Source of the DNA: an uncultured Methanosarcinales archaeon
GTDB taxonomy: Archaea; Halobacteriota; Methanosarcinia; Methanotrichales; Methanotrichaceae
Direction of reading: 5' to 3'
Assembly: GCA_937864385.1 (NCBI GenBank)
Contig: CALMJN010000287.1
Coordinates: forward strand, 1 to 16,798
DNA: 16,798 nucleotides
Part shown: one piece after another, positions 1 to 6,940 of the stretch
How positions within the stretch are numbered: the stretch's first letter is position 1
How the letters are laid out: the number at the start of each line of letters is the position of its first letter
Position numbers and translations under genes: made by a program
Notes under the pieces: generated by a model
What the model was told of the DNA's origin: nothing
The model's input: only the letters and a program-made list of their open reading frames with translations
Databases searched by the model: none

Positions 1-519
1 GCTTACCCCCCCGAAGCAGACCTCGGCATCGAGAAGGAGGCTCGCAGCGGAGGAGTTCCGGTTGCGGAGGTCGATCCGGGAGAGGCTTTTGAATATGTGA
101 TCACCCTGACCAACCACCACCCCTCCCACAGCGCCCCCGAGGTCATGGTCACAGACAAGCTCCCCTATGAGGTGGCCATAGGCTCTGTCAATGTCAGCTC
201 CGGGCTGGGACCGAGCGCTGTGAGCCGCTCCGGAGACCTGGTCTATGTCCGCTTCGATCTGATCCCGGCGGGCGGCAGCGGCCAGATCATCATCTCTGTG
301 ACTGCACCCGAAGGGGCTCCCACCACCCTCTACAACATAGCCAACATCAGATACGGCAATGATCCCAATCCGAGCAACAACCGGGTGACCATCAGCACCT
401 ATGTGCCCCTCCTGGGATACGATCATCTTGGCTCGGCGAAAGGGCTGCCAGGGCGAGAGGCTCTTGCGGTCCATCCGACTTCGGCTGCCTCGAGCTGCCA
501 GAGCTGCCAGAGAGGATAG
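1..519 (+). CDS. DUF11-type surface protein, C-terminal fragment (5' end outside window)
   Basis: The reading frame is open from base 1 to the TAG at 517-519, so this is the last 172 residues of a longer protein. A GTG at 97 lies inside the frame and is not a likely start. The visible part reads like a DUF11 (conserved repeat) beta-sandwich: 'ADLGIEKEA', 'PGEAFEYVITLTN', 'VMVTDKLP', then 'NIANIRYGNDPNPSNN'. DUF11 repeats occur in large archaeal S-layer-like or adhesin proteins and act outside the cell. The tail after the domain is short and ends 'SSCQSCQRG', with a CxxC pair four residues from the end of the protein. No transmembrane anchor is visible after the domain. The family call is good; the exact role is unknown. 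Confidence 0.75.
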   Translation, partial: AYPPEADLGIEKEARSGGVPVAEVDPGEAFEYVITLTNHHPSHSAPEVMVTDKLPYEVAIGSVNVSSGLGPSAVSRSGDLVYVRFDLIPAGGSGQIIISVTAPEGAPTTLYNIANIRYGNDPNPSNNRVTISTYVPLLGYDHLGSAKGLPGREALAVHPTSAASSCQSCQRG

Positions 520-524
520 GAAAA

Positions 525-557
525 GGGCCTGTCATCGGCCCACCCAAAGCTTTATTC
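525..557 (+). promoter_or_regulatory. Intergenic hairpin and candidate TATA box before marker 14
   Basis: GGGCC (525-529) pairs with GGCCC (537-541) across a 7-base loop and is followed by pyrimidine-rich sequence, so it may end the upstream gene. The TATA-like element GCTTTATTC at 549-557 lies about 29 bases before the ATG at 582. No SD sequence precedes that ATG, which fits a leaderless transcript. This is a sequence reading only. Confidence 0.35.
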
Positions 558-581
558 TCTCTTGCTTCTTTTCCCTTGACC

Positions 582-2102
582 ATGAATCTCGGTCGGCTCT
601 TCCGGTCCAAACCCACACCCCGCATCGCTGCCAGCCCGCCATTCAACTATCTGGAGCTGAGGGCCAAGCCCTTCTACATCGTGGCCTCGGTGGAGGTGGG
701 CAACACCACCACCAAATGCGTTCTCACTGCCACGGACATGAACACCGGCAAGACCTATATCGTGAACAAGACGGTGAAGATGACCCGGGATGTGCGGCTG
801 CCAAAACCCGGCGAGGAGATCTTCGCCCATACCATCAACGGCACGCCTTTAACCGAGCAGTCCATAGCCGAGCTGGTCAAGAGCACTCTTATCGAGAGCC
901 ACGAGAGAGCCAGGCTGGACATCAAGAGCGATCTGCATTTTGTGGTGCGGTCCACCGGAGTGGTGGCGGAGCTGGACTCGCCTGACCAGGTGGGAGCCTT
1001 CATCCAGGCCCTGGCCAGGGGCTGCCTGGATGCCGGGGTCCCGCCCCGGCTGATGACCCCGGCCATGTCCATCCACAACATCCTGGACAAATTCAAGCGC
1101 CTGACCATGATCGAGAAGGTGATCTTCATGGGAGCCGTCGCCTCCTGCTTCCCGCCCCAGGGATCTACGGGGGTGGAGGTGGTGGCCAATGAGATGGAAG
1201 GGGAGCTGGCCACGGCGGGGATAAAAGAGGGCAGCCGCTGGACCGATGTGGACTTCAGGAACCCCTGCCTCTCCATGGACTTCGGCACCACCTTGGACGG
1301 CAGGGTGACCAGCGACGAGCTGCCTTATGCCCATACCATCGGCAATCTCCTGGGCCTGGCCGGGGCCATACCCGACGCCGTGGTGCAGGGAACAGGTCTC
1401 GTGGACAAGATCACCGGCGCTGCCCTGGACATCTTCGACGGCAAAACCAAACCGGATTACGGCAAGGAGGCCCAGCAGTACGCCGCCCAGATAGACGATC
1501 TGGTCAAGATCGAGCGGGTTCCCCTCTCCCGCACCAAATATGGCCTGGTGCCTGTGAGCCCAGAGGCCGCCGCGGGAAACAATGTGGTTCTCATAGGCTG
1601 TGATGTGGGAGTCAACGGCAGCGACCTTCCCAAGCTCTCCAGGATCGGCTCCGACCTCTACCAGTCCAAGAACCAGAGGACGCTTTTCGGAGCCCTGGAC
1701 CTGGCCATGGCCTCTGTGGCCCGCCGGCTGGTTCAGGTGGGAGTGGAGGAGGGAGTGGTGACCGGCAAGACGGCTTTGGGTGTAACCGGCCGGGCGGGGA
1801 TCAGCGGCGGCAAGCCCGCCTTGATCATAGAGGAGATAGACAAGCTCAAGCTGTATGATGAGCCGGAGAAGAATGTGGTCTTCGTGGACGACGGCCTGGC
1901 CCGGGGAGCGGCGGTGATGGCCCGCTGCATGAACTCCATGGGCACCCCCAAAAACCCTCTGGGAGGCCTGCGGGGCAGCAGATGCATCCTCAAGGAGAGG
2001 ATGGAGTATGAGGCGGCCAAGGGGGCAGCGCCCGTGCCCCAGCTGGACCGGCCGGACCAGGAAACCCATGCCTATTTCCAGGAGGGCCACGAGAGAGCAT
2101 AA
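582..2102 (+). CDS. Methanogenesis marker protein 14
   Basis: This 506-residue protein matches what I know of methanogenesis marker 14 (TIGR03285 / DUF2114, cited from memory), a protein found throughout methanogens and of unproven biochemical role. Family-like segments include 'VASVEVGNTTTKCVLTATD' near the N-terminus, a phosphate-loop-like pattern of an ASKHA (actin/Hsp70/sugar kinase) fold, 'SMDFGTTLDGRV' near residue 230, and 'FVDDGLARGAAVMARC' near the C-terminus. A nucleotide-binding role is therefore plausible but inferred. I chose ATG 582 over the in-frame TTG at 576 because ATG is standard and a TATA-like element lies about 29 bases upstream. There is no SD sequence. The stop is one base before the ATG of the next gene, so the two are probably co-transcribed. 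Confidence 0.9.
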   Translation: MNLGRLFRSKPTPRIAASPPFNYLELRAKPFYIVASVEVGNTTTKCVLTATDMNTGKTYIVNKTVKMTRDVRLPKPGEEIFAHTINGTPLTEQSIAELVKSTLIESHERARLDIKSDLHFVVRSTGVVAELDSPDQVGAFIQALARGCLDAGVPPRLMTPAMSIHNILDKFKRLTMIEKVIFMGAVASCFPPQGSTGVEVVANEMEGELATAGIKEGSRWTDVDFRNPCLSMDFGTTLDGRVTSDELPYAHTIGNLLGLAGAIPDAVVQGTGLVDKITGAALDIFDGKTKPDYGKEAQQYAAQIDDLVKIERVPLSRTKYGLVPVSPEAAAGNNVVLIGCDVGVNGSDLPKLSRIGSDLYQSKNQRTLFGALDLAMASVARRLVQVGVEEGVVTGKTALGVTGRAGISGGKPALIIEEIDKLKLYDEPEKNVVFVDDGLARGAAVMARCMNSMGTPKNPLGGLRGSRCILKERMEYEAAKGAAPVPQLDRPDQETHAYFQEGHERA

Positions 2103-2103
2103 G

Positions 2104-2817
2104 ATGCCCTCAAAAAATCATATTCCTCCTAAAATTGAGGGACAAGAGGCACCCGTATCCGTAGAGTCCCTGGAGCGGCAAGAGGAGATGCTCTGGATCA
2201 GCCATGAGCCCGCTCCCCAGGAGGCCTTTCCTCCCTGTATCAAGGCCATACTCTCCAGGCCGCCGGAGGGAAAAGGCAAACACCGCACCGCTGCCATCTT
2301 AGCCTCATTTCTGGGTCAGGTCGGATACCAGAGAGATGAGGCCGGGCGGATCTGGCATGGAGCGACGGAGGCGGAGGAGCGCATATTTGAGGAGTGGTTT
2401 TGCCGCATGCACTGCCCCAAATGCCGGGCATTGCAGAGAAAGGGCAGCGGCTACCCGGAGCTGGGAATAGCCGATCTGGGGCTGTGCCGTCCCGATGATC
2501 TCTGCCTTAATTTCGAGGGACCGGTGGAGTATGCCTGCCGGATTTTGTCGGAAAAAGATCGGGAGAGGGGGTCTCTCAATCCCATCAAGACCAGATATCG
2601 TCTGCGCATCTTTGACTGGTCCTCGGGAAAAGAGACGGCCATTGAGCTTTCGGAAAAGGAAGGGGAGGCGCTCGAGGCACTCTTAAGGGAAAAGGCCGCC
2701 GGCAGGGATAAGATGCTGGTCTATAAGAGGGTCCGGGTCAAGGGGAGGCTCAAGCCATGCTTTTCTTTGCGAGATCAGGAGGAGCCAAGAAGGCAGATGC
2801 TCTCCGATCTGATCTAA
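2104..2817 (+). CDS. Stand-alone protein with a primase-large-subunit (PriL) C-terminal Fe-S-like domain
   Basis: This 237-residue protein starts at ATG 2104, one base after the marker 14 stop. The open frame reaches back to 2008, but that would overlap marker 14. Residues about 42-148 resemble the C-terminal domain of archaeal/eukaryotic primase large subunit, which binds a [4Fe-4S] cluster through four cysteines. The matches are 'PPCIKAIL' (Cys45), 'RTAAILASFLGQVGY', a cysteine group (Cys100, Cys104, Cys107), 'GLCRPDDLC' (Cys128, Cys134) and 'GPVEYA'. In PriL the comparable pattern is PPC, then ASFL, then C, then 'G-C-x-D-x-C', then 'PLxYY'. The PriL N-terminal domain that contacts the catalytic subunit is absent, and about 90 charged residues follow the domain. 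It could bind DNA or RNA with an Fe-S cluster. The domain match is by eye and moderately secure; the function is unknown. Confidence 0.6.
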   Translation: MPSKNHIPPKIEGQEAPVSVESLERQEEMLWISHEPAPQEAFPPCIKAILSRPPEGKGKHRTAAILASFLGQVGYQRDEAGRIWHGATEAEERIFEEWFCRMHCPKCRALQRKGSGYPELGIADLGLCRPDDLCLNFEGPVEYACRILSEKDRERGSLNPIKTRYRLRIFDWSSGKETAIELSEKEGEALEALLREKAAGRDKMLVYKRVRVKGRLKPCFSLRDQEEPRRQMLSDLI

Positions 2818-2825
2818 AAAGATTG

Positions 2826-2843
2826 GCCGTTTTCCGGCTTTTT
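2826..2843 (+). terminator. Hairpin plus T-run terminator
   Basis: GCCG (2826-2829), loop TTTTC, CGGC (2835-2838), then five T (2839-2843). It lies 9 bases after the stop at 2817 in a convergent gap. The flanking A-rich stretch 2816-2820 means it could also serve the opposite strand. Confidence 0.6.
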
Positions 2844-3444
2844 AGCCCATAACCTCCACCTTCAGGGCATCATCGAATCTGACTGCCTCCGCTGGAGAGG
2901 AGGCCAGGATATCCACCCGGTATGATCCCGGCGGGACATCGGCCACCCAGTTGCTGAAGTATCGATTTGCCGGCGAGCTGATCAAAATCAGCCTCTCCAC
3001 CTCGGCACCGGCGGAGTCCTTGACCAGGGCCTGGACCGAGAGCTGCGTCTCTTCCGGATTCTGCCCCTCTAATTGATTGAAGGCAAAGACGGCAGTGATG
3101 AGGGTAGTGCCTCCGGATTTGACCGGAGCCGGGGTGGCATTAATGCTCTGCAGAGAGATTGTCCCGGAATAGTTTCCCGCCTGATCAGCTTTCACCACAT
3201 TTTCCCAGCCCGCCATCTCCTGTTGAGCGGGCAGTGCAGCCTGACTCGCAGCTTGATTTGCCGCCTGATTGATTCCGAAGGCGGCAGGCTCTTCTCCCGT
3301 GGGATCCCAATTCATGAACTCATCGGCGCTGCGGCTCCAGTCTGCTTCACCGCCGCATGATGAGCAGGCGGCAAAGGCATTGCTGGCCATGATAAAGAGA
3401 GCGGTCAGTATTGCCGAGATAGTTGGCATATTCGGTCCATTCAT
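2842..3444 (-). CDS. Exported CSSC-type protein, paralog A
   Basis: This 200-residue protein has a signal peptide at about 1-25 with an A-x-A-type site ('NAFA' then 'ACSSC'), so the mature protein begins with a CSSC motif. Next comes 'EADWSRSADEFMNWD', a low-complexity Ala/Gln linker ('NQAANQAASQAA'), and a C-terminal beta-rich domain beginning 'ISLQSINATPAPV' and ending 'VADVPPGSYRVDILAS...DDALKVEVMG'. It is clearly related to the protein encoded just upstream at 3504-4088, with the same order of parts. The start ATG 3444 has 'AGGAAGGG' five bases before it; ATG 3429 is a weaker choice. I do not recognise a characterised family. An extracytoplasmic role is inferred, and the CxxC could be a disulfide, redox or metal site. 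Confidence 0.75.
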   Translation of the reverse strand: MNGPNMPTISAILTALFIMASNAFAACSSCGGEADWSRSADEFMNWDPTGEEPAAFGINQAANQAASQAALPAQQEMAGWENVVKADQAGNYSGTISLQSINATPAPVKSGGTTLITAVFAFNQLEGQNPEETQLSVQALVKDSAGAEVERLILISSPANRYFSNWVADVPPGSYRVDILASSPAEAVRFDDALKVEVMG

Positions 3445-3503
3445 CTAAACCCTTCCTGTGGAGGCTTTTTTCCATTTCCGTCTGCGGTCGTCCTATCCTC
3501 AGA

Positions 3504-4088
3504 TTAGCCCAGCACCTCGATCTGCAGGGCATCCGGGAAGCTTGCCGCTCCATCCAGGGAGAATGCGGCGATATCTATGCTGTAGACTCCCGGCGGAACG
3601 TCGGCGGTCCAGTTGGCGGAATACAGGCCGGCGGATTGCCGAATCAATGGCAGCTTGGCCACCTCGCCCCCGGCGGAGTTTTTAATCTGTGCATTGGCAG
3701 AGAGCTGCATCTCTCCCTGATTTGTCCGCTCAGAGCTATTGATATCGAATGCTACAGTGATCTTGCTGGTGGCTGTGGAGTTGATGACCGCCGGGGTAGC
3801 ATTGATGCTGTGCAAGTCTATGCTTGCCGAACCAGGATCTGAAGCATTTTCTGCCGTAGCCGGGGCGTCTTCTGTTCTTCTCTCGAATTGAGAGGACTCG
3901 GCCCTGGCCACCTTCGGCCCGAATGCAACCGGTTCCTCACTCATGGTCCTGCCCTCTAAAAAAGCGCTGGCCGTCTCACTCCAGTCCGCTTCCTTAGCGC
4001 AGGATGAGCAGGCAGCATCTGCGCTGCCGGCCAGAACAATAAGCACAGCCAGTATGGCCATAACAGAGAGCATGCGTGTGTCTTTCAT
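3504..4088 (-). CDS. Exported CSSC-type protein, paralog B
   Basis: This 194-residue protein starts at ATG 4088 with 'GAGGAG' a few bases upstream. A signal peptide (about residues 1-25, with a KDTR n-region) ends 'GSADA' before 'ACSSC'. It then has 'EADWSETASAFLEG', a variable linker, and a beta-rich domain from 'IDLHSINATPAVI' to 'WTADVPPGVYSIDIAAFS...PDALQIEVLG'. The blocks 'ACSSC-x2-EADWS', 'SINATPA', 'ADVPPG-x-Y' and 'DAL-x2-EV-x-G' are shared with paralog A downstream, so the pair arose by tandem duplication. The linkers have diverged while the CSSC and the C-terminal domain are kept. The gap to paralog A is about 60 bases with a new SD, so one transcript is likely. The function is unknown. 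Confidence 0.75.
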   Translation of the reverse strand: MKDTRMLSVMAILAVLIVLAGSADAACSSCAKEADWSETASAFLEGRTMSEEPVAFGPKVARAESSQFERRTEDAPATAENASDPGSASIDLHSINATPAVINSTATSKITVAFDINSSERTNQGEMQLSANAQIKNSAGGEVAKLPLIRQSAGLYSANWTADVPPGVYSIDIAAFSLDGAASFPDALQIEVLG

Positions 4089-4162
4089 ATGATCTCCTCT
4101 AATCCTTCAATTTTTCTTCAATGCGAATGTCAATGAGTTTTCTCCTCTGCGGGTTCGTATCC

Positions 4163-4186
4163 TATTTATATCATCCTGGCGGCCAG
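4163..4186. promoter_or_regulatory. Divergent promoter region with TATA elements and a palindrome
   Basis: TATTTATA (4163-4170) reads as TATAAATA on the minus strand, about 75 bases before ATG 4088. TTTATATC (4165-4172) reads as a TATA box on the plus strand for the gene at 4226. CTGGCGGCCAG (4176-4186) is a perfect palindrome with a one-base centre and could be an operator. The assignments are from sequence only. Confidence 0.45.
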
Positions 4187-4199
4187 TATATCTGGATCG

Positions 4200-4214
4200 G
4201 GCTGCGGTGCAGCC
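4200..4214 (+). promoter_or_regulatory. Hairpin directly before the ribosome binding site of the phosphoesterase gene
   Basis: GGCTGC (4200-4205) and GCAGCC (4209-4214) form a perfect six-base-pair stem with the three-base loop GGT. The SD sequence GGAGAGGAG starts two bases later (4216-4224, with ATG at 4226). The hairpin could affect ribosome access, but this is untested. Confidence 0.4.
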
Positions 4215-4225
4215 GGGAGAGGAGA

Positions 4226-4906
4226 ATGGCAATCTCAAAGAGACCACTCCGGATCATAGCTCTCGCTGATCTTCATGACTGCAGTGGCAGGCTGGAGCGG
4301 CTTCAGACAGTTGATGCCGATCTGATAGCCTTTTGCGGAGACCTGCATAACGGAGGCAGCCGGGAGACTGCCCTTCCGACAGCGCTTGCGCTAGCCAGAA
4401 TAGGCCCTCCGGTCCTTATAGTTCCAGGGAATATGGACCACAAGGATTTTGTCCCCGATCTCTGGAAAGAGGCGGGCTTTAAGATGCTGCATGGCTCCTC
4501 CCTGATGTGGGGGGAGATCGGTTTTATTGGTCTCGGGGGGATGGTCGCCAGGGATCCCCGCCGCCTGGGCCATCCTGCCCGCTACTATCATAGCGATGAA
4601 GAGGTATATCCCATTCTGGCCCGATGCCACCAGGAGATAGCCGGGGCGACATTCAAGATCATTCTCTCCCATCAGCCGCCCCGGGGGGCCCAGGACACCC
4701 TTTACAGCGGCGAGAGCTCGGGGTCCATCGGCCTGCGCCGCTTCCTGGATGACTTCCAGCCCAACCTCCTCTTATGCGGGCACATACATGAGGCCCGGGG
4801 GGAGAGCCTCGTGGGCAAATGCCGGGTGGTCAATGTGGGGGAGATGCGGCAAGGGTTCGCAGTTATGGTGGAGATTGGAGATGAGATCTCAGTGCAATGG
4901 ATCTGA
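4226..4906 (+). CDS. Calcineurin-like metallophosphoesterase
   Basis: This 226-residue cytoplasmic protein has the metal-binding motifs of the calcineurin-like phosphoesterase family in order: 'ADLHD' (Asp15, His17), 'CGDLHN' (Asp39), 'PGNMDH' (Asn69, a variant of GNHE), 'LSHQPP' (His149) and 'CGHIHEARG' (His186, His188). Such enzymes use two metal ions to hydrolyse phosphomonoesters or phosphodiesters; the substrate cannot be read from the sequence. I chose ATG 4226 over upstream in-frame starts because GGAGAGGAG lies directly before it. The gene for the YkgJ-type protein follows 18 bases later, so the two probably form an operon. A hairpin sits just upstream of the SD. Confidence 0.88.
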   Translation: MAISKRPLRIIALADLHDCSGRLERLQTVDADLIAFCGDLHNGGSRETALPTALALARIGPPVLIVPGNMDHKDFVPDLWKEAGFKMLHGSSLMWGEIGFIGLGGMVARDPRRLGHPARYYHSDEEVYPILARCHQEIAGATFKIILSHQPPRGAQDTLYSGESSGSIGLRRFLDDFQPNLLLCGHIHEARGESLVGKCRVVNVGEMRQGFAVMVEIGDEISVQWI

Positions 4907-4924
4907 GGATCTGGAGAGGGCGAT

Positions 4925-5731
4925 ATGAGCTGGGAGACAAATTCCGGCCTTCAGGCCATGAGGCAGCTAAGCAGACTCCTTCCCCCTGGCGGCCTGAAAG
5001 ACCGGGAGAAGGTGGAGAGGGATATGGAGGAGATGATCTCCCGGGACTATGAGCCCTACTTCTCGGGCAATGCGGCTTTGCACCTTTTGGCGGAATGCCA
5101 GAGATGCGGCAGATGCTGCCGGGAGGAGAAGAGCATTGCCGTCTCCATAGAGGACTGCCGCAGGATAGCCCGGCATCTGGGCCTATCTCAGAAGAGATTC
5201 ATGATGGAATATACCCGTCCCCATTCTCTGAAGGCAGCGGCAGTGGGCTCGGCCAGGTTGCTCTGCAAGGAAGAGGGAGAGCCCTGTCCCTTCTACGATC
5301 CCCTTCTGCCCGGCTGCCGGATTCATCCCGCCAAGCCCCAGGTCTGCCGGGCTGTCTTCTACCTCTCCAAGATGAACCTGCTCCTCTGTAGGGAGGAGAA
5401 AGAGATCAAAGCCATACCGGGCTGTCCCGCCGATGCCCTTCTGCGAGAGAGGCTGGCCCAATTTCGCCGCAATTTGGAGGATGAGCCTGGGGCGGGGGAG
5501 AGGCTGGAGGCGCTCTTCTCCTCTCACAGGCCGGAGGTCGACCTCTTTTTGCTGCTGCTGCGCCTGAAGGGCCTGGAGATCTATTTTGGAGGAGACCGGG
5601 CAGAGCGTCTGGCCCGTCGGCTGGGCCTGCCAAGGCTGGCCCAGGAGGATGAGCTGAGGGCGGGGGCCTTATTATATGCGGCGTCTCTCATCTACGGCCG
5701 GTCCCTTTCAGGCGCAAAGCAAAAAAAATGA
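4925..5731 (+). CDS. YkgJ-family cysteine cluster protein (putative zinc/iron-chelating domain)
   Basis: This 268-residue protein has the signature of the YkgJ/Fli B-type cysteine cluster family (PF03692): 'CQRCGRCC' (Cys58, 61, 64, 65), then 'CPFYD' (Cys121), 'GCRIHPAKPQVCR' (Cys131, Cys141). The family is thought to bind zinc or an Fe-S cluster; most members have no known reaction. About 55 residues precede the cluster, and a leucine- and arginine-rich helical region of about 100 residues follows it. ATG 4925 has GGAGAGGG about four bases upstream. It follows the phosphoesterase by 18 bases. The last codons lie in a run of eight A (5721-5728), encoding the Lys-rich tail. The gene converges on the nuclease-like gene at 5750. 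Confidence 0.8.
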   Translation: MSWETNSGLQAMRQLSRLLPPGGLKDREKVERDMEEMISRDYEPYFSGNAALHLLAECQRCGRCCREEKSIAVSIEDCRRIARHLGLSQKRFMMEYTRPHSLKAAAVGSARLLCKEEGEPCPFYDPLLPGCRIHPAKPQVCRAVFYLSKMNLLLCREEKEIKAIPGCPADALLRERLAQFRRNLEDEPGAGERLEALFSSHRPEVDLFLLLLRLKGLEIYFGGDRAERLARRLGLPRLAQEDELRAGALLYAASLIYGRSLSGAKQKK

Positions 5732-5749
5732 CCGAGTATTGATAGAGGC

Positions 5750-6409
5750 TCAGAGGCCCATCTGGGCCTTGAACCACTGCCACATCTCCCTGGCTGCCCG
5801 GTCCAGGGCGCTCTCTGCCGACTCTTCGATCCTGGGAAGCAGCTCCTCTCTTATGTCCTGGCTTACATCCTCCAGGGCTCCACCGGAAAAGCGGGATGAT
5901 CCATATCCATCGTCCCACCAGTATTGGGGATCGAACTCATTGTCTGTGGAGTTGTCCAGTCGGGCGTGTCCGCTGTCCACCAGCAGGCGGTTGAAGTTCG
6001 GCGCTGCCAGGGGCTGGCCGTAGGCTCCGGCCAGATAGACCTGGCAGACCAGGCTGCCATCGGCATCCCTGCCGCTGGGATTTTGGTCGTCGATATCCAG
6101 ATAGACTCTCCTGCCCTGTAAAACGGCATAGGCGAAGTCCCGGGCAGCAGGTCCATCTGCTGTCTTCATATCCGGACAGTCCACATCGGCCAGCCGCACC
6201 CTCTCCACCCTGTCCTCGATTCTGGGATCAGCCTTCTCTACCTCAAGATCGAAAGTACTCCCGTCCAGGATATTGGTGACAGTGCCGTAGGCCTCGTCCG
6301 GCGCGGCCAGGCAGATGCAGGAGAAGACGATGAAGGCCATTGACGAAAGCGATATTGCCGATATGATCGTCAATCCAGTTTTACCCGAGCCAAAAATCAT
6401 CCATTCCAT
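5750..6409 (-). CDS. Secreted/anchored staphylococcal-nuclease-like protein with altered active site
   Basis: This 219-residue protein has a hydrophobic N-terminal segment (about residues 12-35, 'LTIISAISLSSMAFIVF') that exports or anchors it. Residues about 43-152 follow the thermonuclease (SNase, OB-fold) pattern: 'VTNILDGSTFDLEV', 'VRLADVDCPD', 'GPAARDFAYAVLQGRRVYLD', 'DADGSLVCQVYL', 'NFNRLLVDSGHARL'. Compared with staphylococcal nuclease, Arg35 (here Arg72) and Asp40 (Asp77) are kept, but Asp21 is Ser51, Glu43 is Asp80 and Arg87 is Ser119. Nuclease activity is therefore doubtful. A helical tail of about 60 residues follows. Starts at GTG 6415, ATG 6409 and ATG 6400 are all possible; for ATG 6400 a GGAG lies nine bases upstream. 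It is the last gene of a minus-strand group of exported proteins. Confidence 0.72.
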   Translation of the reverse strand: MEWMIFGSGKTGLTIISAISLSSMAFIVFSCICLAAPDEAYGTVTNILDGSTFDLEVEKADPRIEDRVERVRLADVDCPDMKTADGPAARDFAYAVLQGRRVYLDIDDQNPSGRDADGSLVCQVYLAGAYGQPLAAPNFNRLLVDSGHARLDNSTDNEFDPQYWWDDGYGSSRFSGGALEDVSQDIREELLPRIEESAESALDRAAREMWQWFKAQMGL

Positions 6410-6461
6410 CTCCACTTCCCATGTATCTGTTTCATCCTGCTGTCTTGCGCCTTCCCGTTTC

Positions 6462-6836
6462 TCAGGGCCGATCCACCATGATCTTGAGGCTCATGGACCG
6501 GTTTTCAGTGCCGTTTATCGCTGCAATCCAGTACTCGGTGGTCTCATTGGGCTTTACTTGGACCGAGCCCCTGAGATCAACTTCCCCCATACCGGGACCG
6601 ATCAGCACCCTCTCAGCCCCGATTACGCTCCAGCTGAGATTGGAGGCTCCTCCGGGGCTGACCACCACCGGATCGGCATGAAAGGACTCTATGACCGGAT
6701 ACTGGTGGCCGAAGACATTCAGAGCCAGAAGCCCTCCTCCCAGGAAAGCCGCCAAAAGCAGGATCCAGATCGCTATTCCCGCCGGCGTCTTCCAGAAGGA
6801 CTTTTGCATCTCCCAGTAGTTCTTCTTTTCCGCCAT
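6462..6836 (-). CDS. Membrane-anchored protein with an Ig-like extracytoplasmic domain
   Basis: This 124-residue protein has a charged cytoplasmic N-terminus ('MAEKKNYWEMQKSFWK'), one transmembrane helix at about residues 20-41, and an outer domain from about 46 to 124. The outer domain has a pattern common in archaeal and bacterial surface proteins: 'PVIESFHADPVVVSPGG', 'NLSWSVIGAERVLIGPG', 'VQVKPNETTEYWIAAIN', typical of a short Ig/fibronectin-like beta-sandwich. I use ATG 6836, because the frame is extended only by a TTG. No SD sequence is present. The TATA-like TTATAT on the minus strand (about 6866-6871) lies about 29 bases upstream, so the mRNA is probably leaderless. It sits between the carbonic anhydrase and the nuclease-like gene on the same strand. 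The function is unknown. Confidence 0.7.
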   Translation of the reverse strand: MAEKKNYWEMQKSFWKTPAGIAIWILLLAAFLGGGLLALNVFGHQYPVIESFHADPVVVSPGGASNLSWSVIGAERVLIGPGMGEVDLRGSVQVKPNETTEYWIAAINGTENRSMSLKIMVDRP

Positions 6837-6940
6837 CAAAAAAAGGGTTTGAGGTTTATTAGTAGATATAACCTGCCGTTTCTGCAGATGGAGTGAGAGG
6901 CTTCTTTCAGCCGTCGTTACCGCCCTCCACGCAAATCAGG

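Noticed and set aside
401..985. 194-residue open frame overlapping the DUF11 gene end and the marker 14 start
   Set aside because: It overlaps two real genes in another frame and has a composition rich in Arg/His/Gln without recognisable domains.
849..2090. 413-residue open frame on the minus strand
   Set aside because: It lies antisense to the well-supported marker 14 gene; the protein is His/Gly/Leu-rich without domains, typical of an antisense frame in GC-rich coding sequence.
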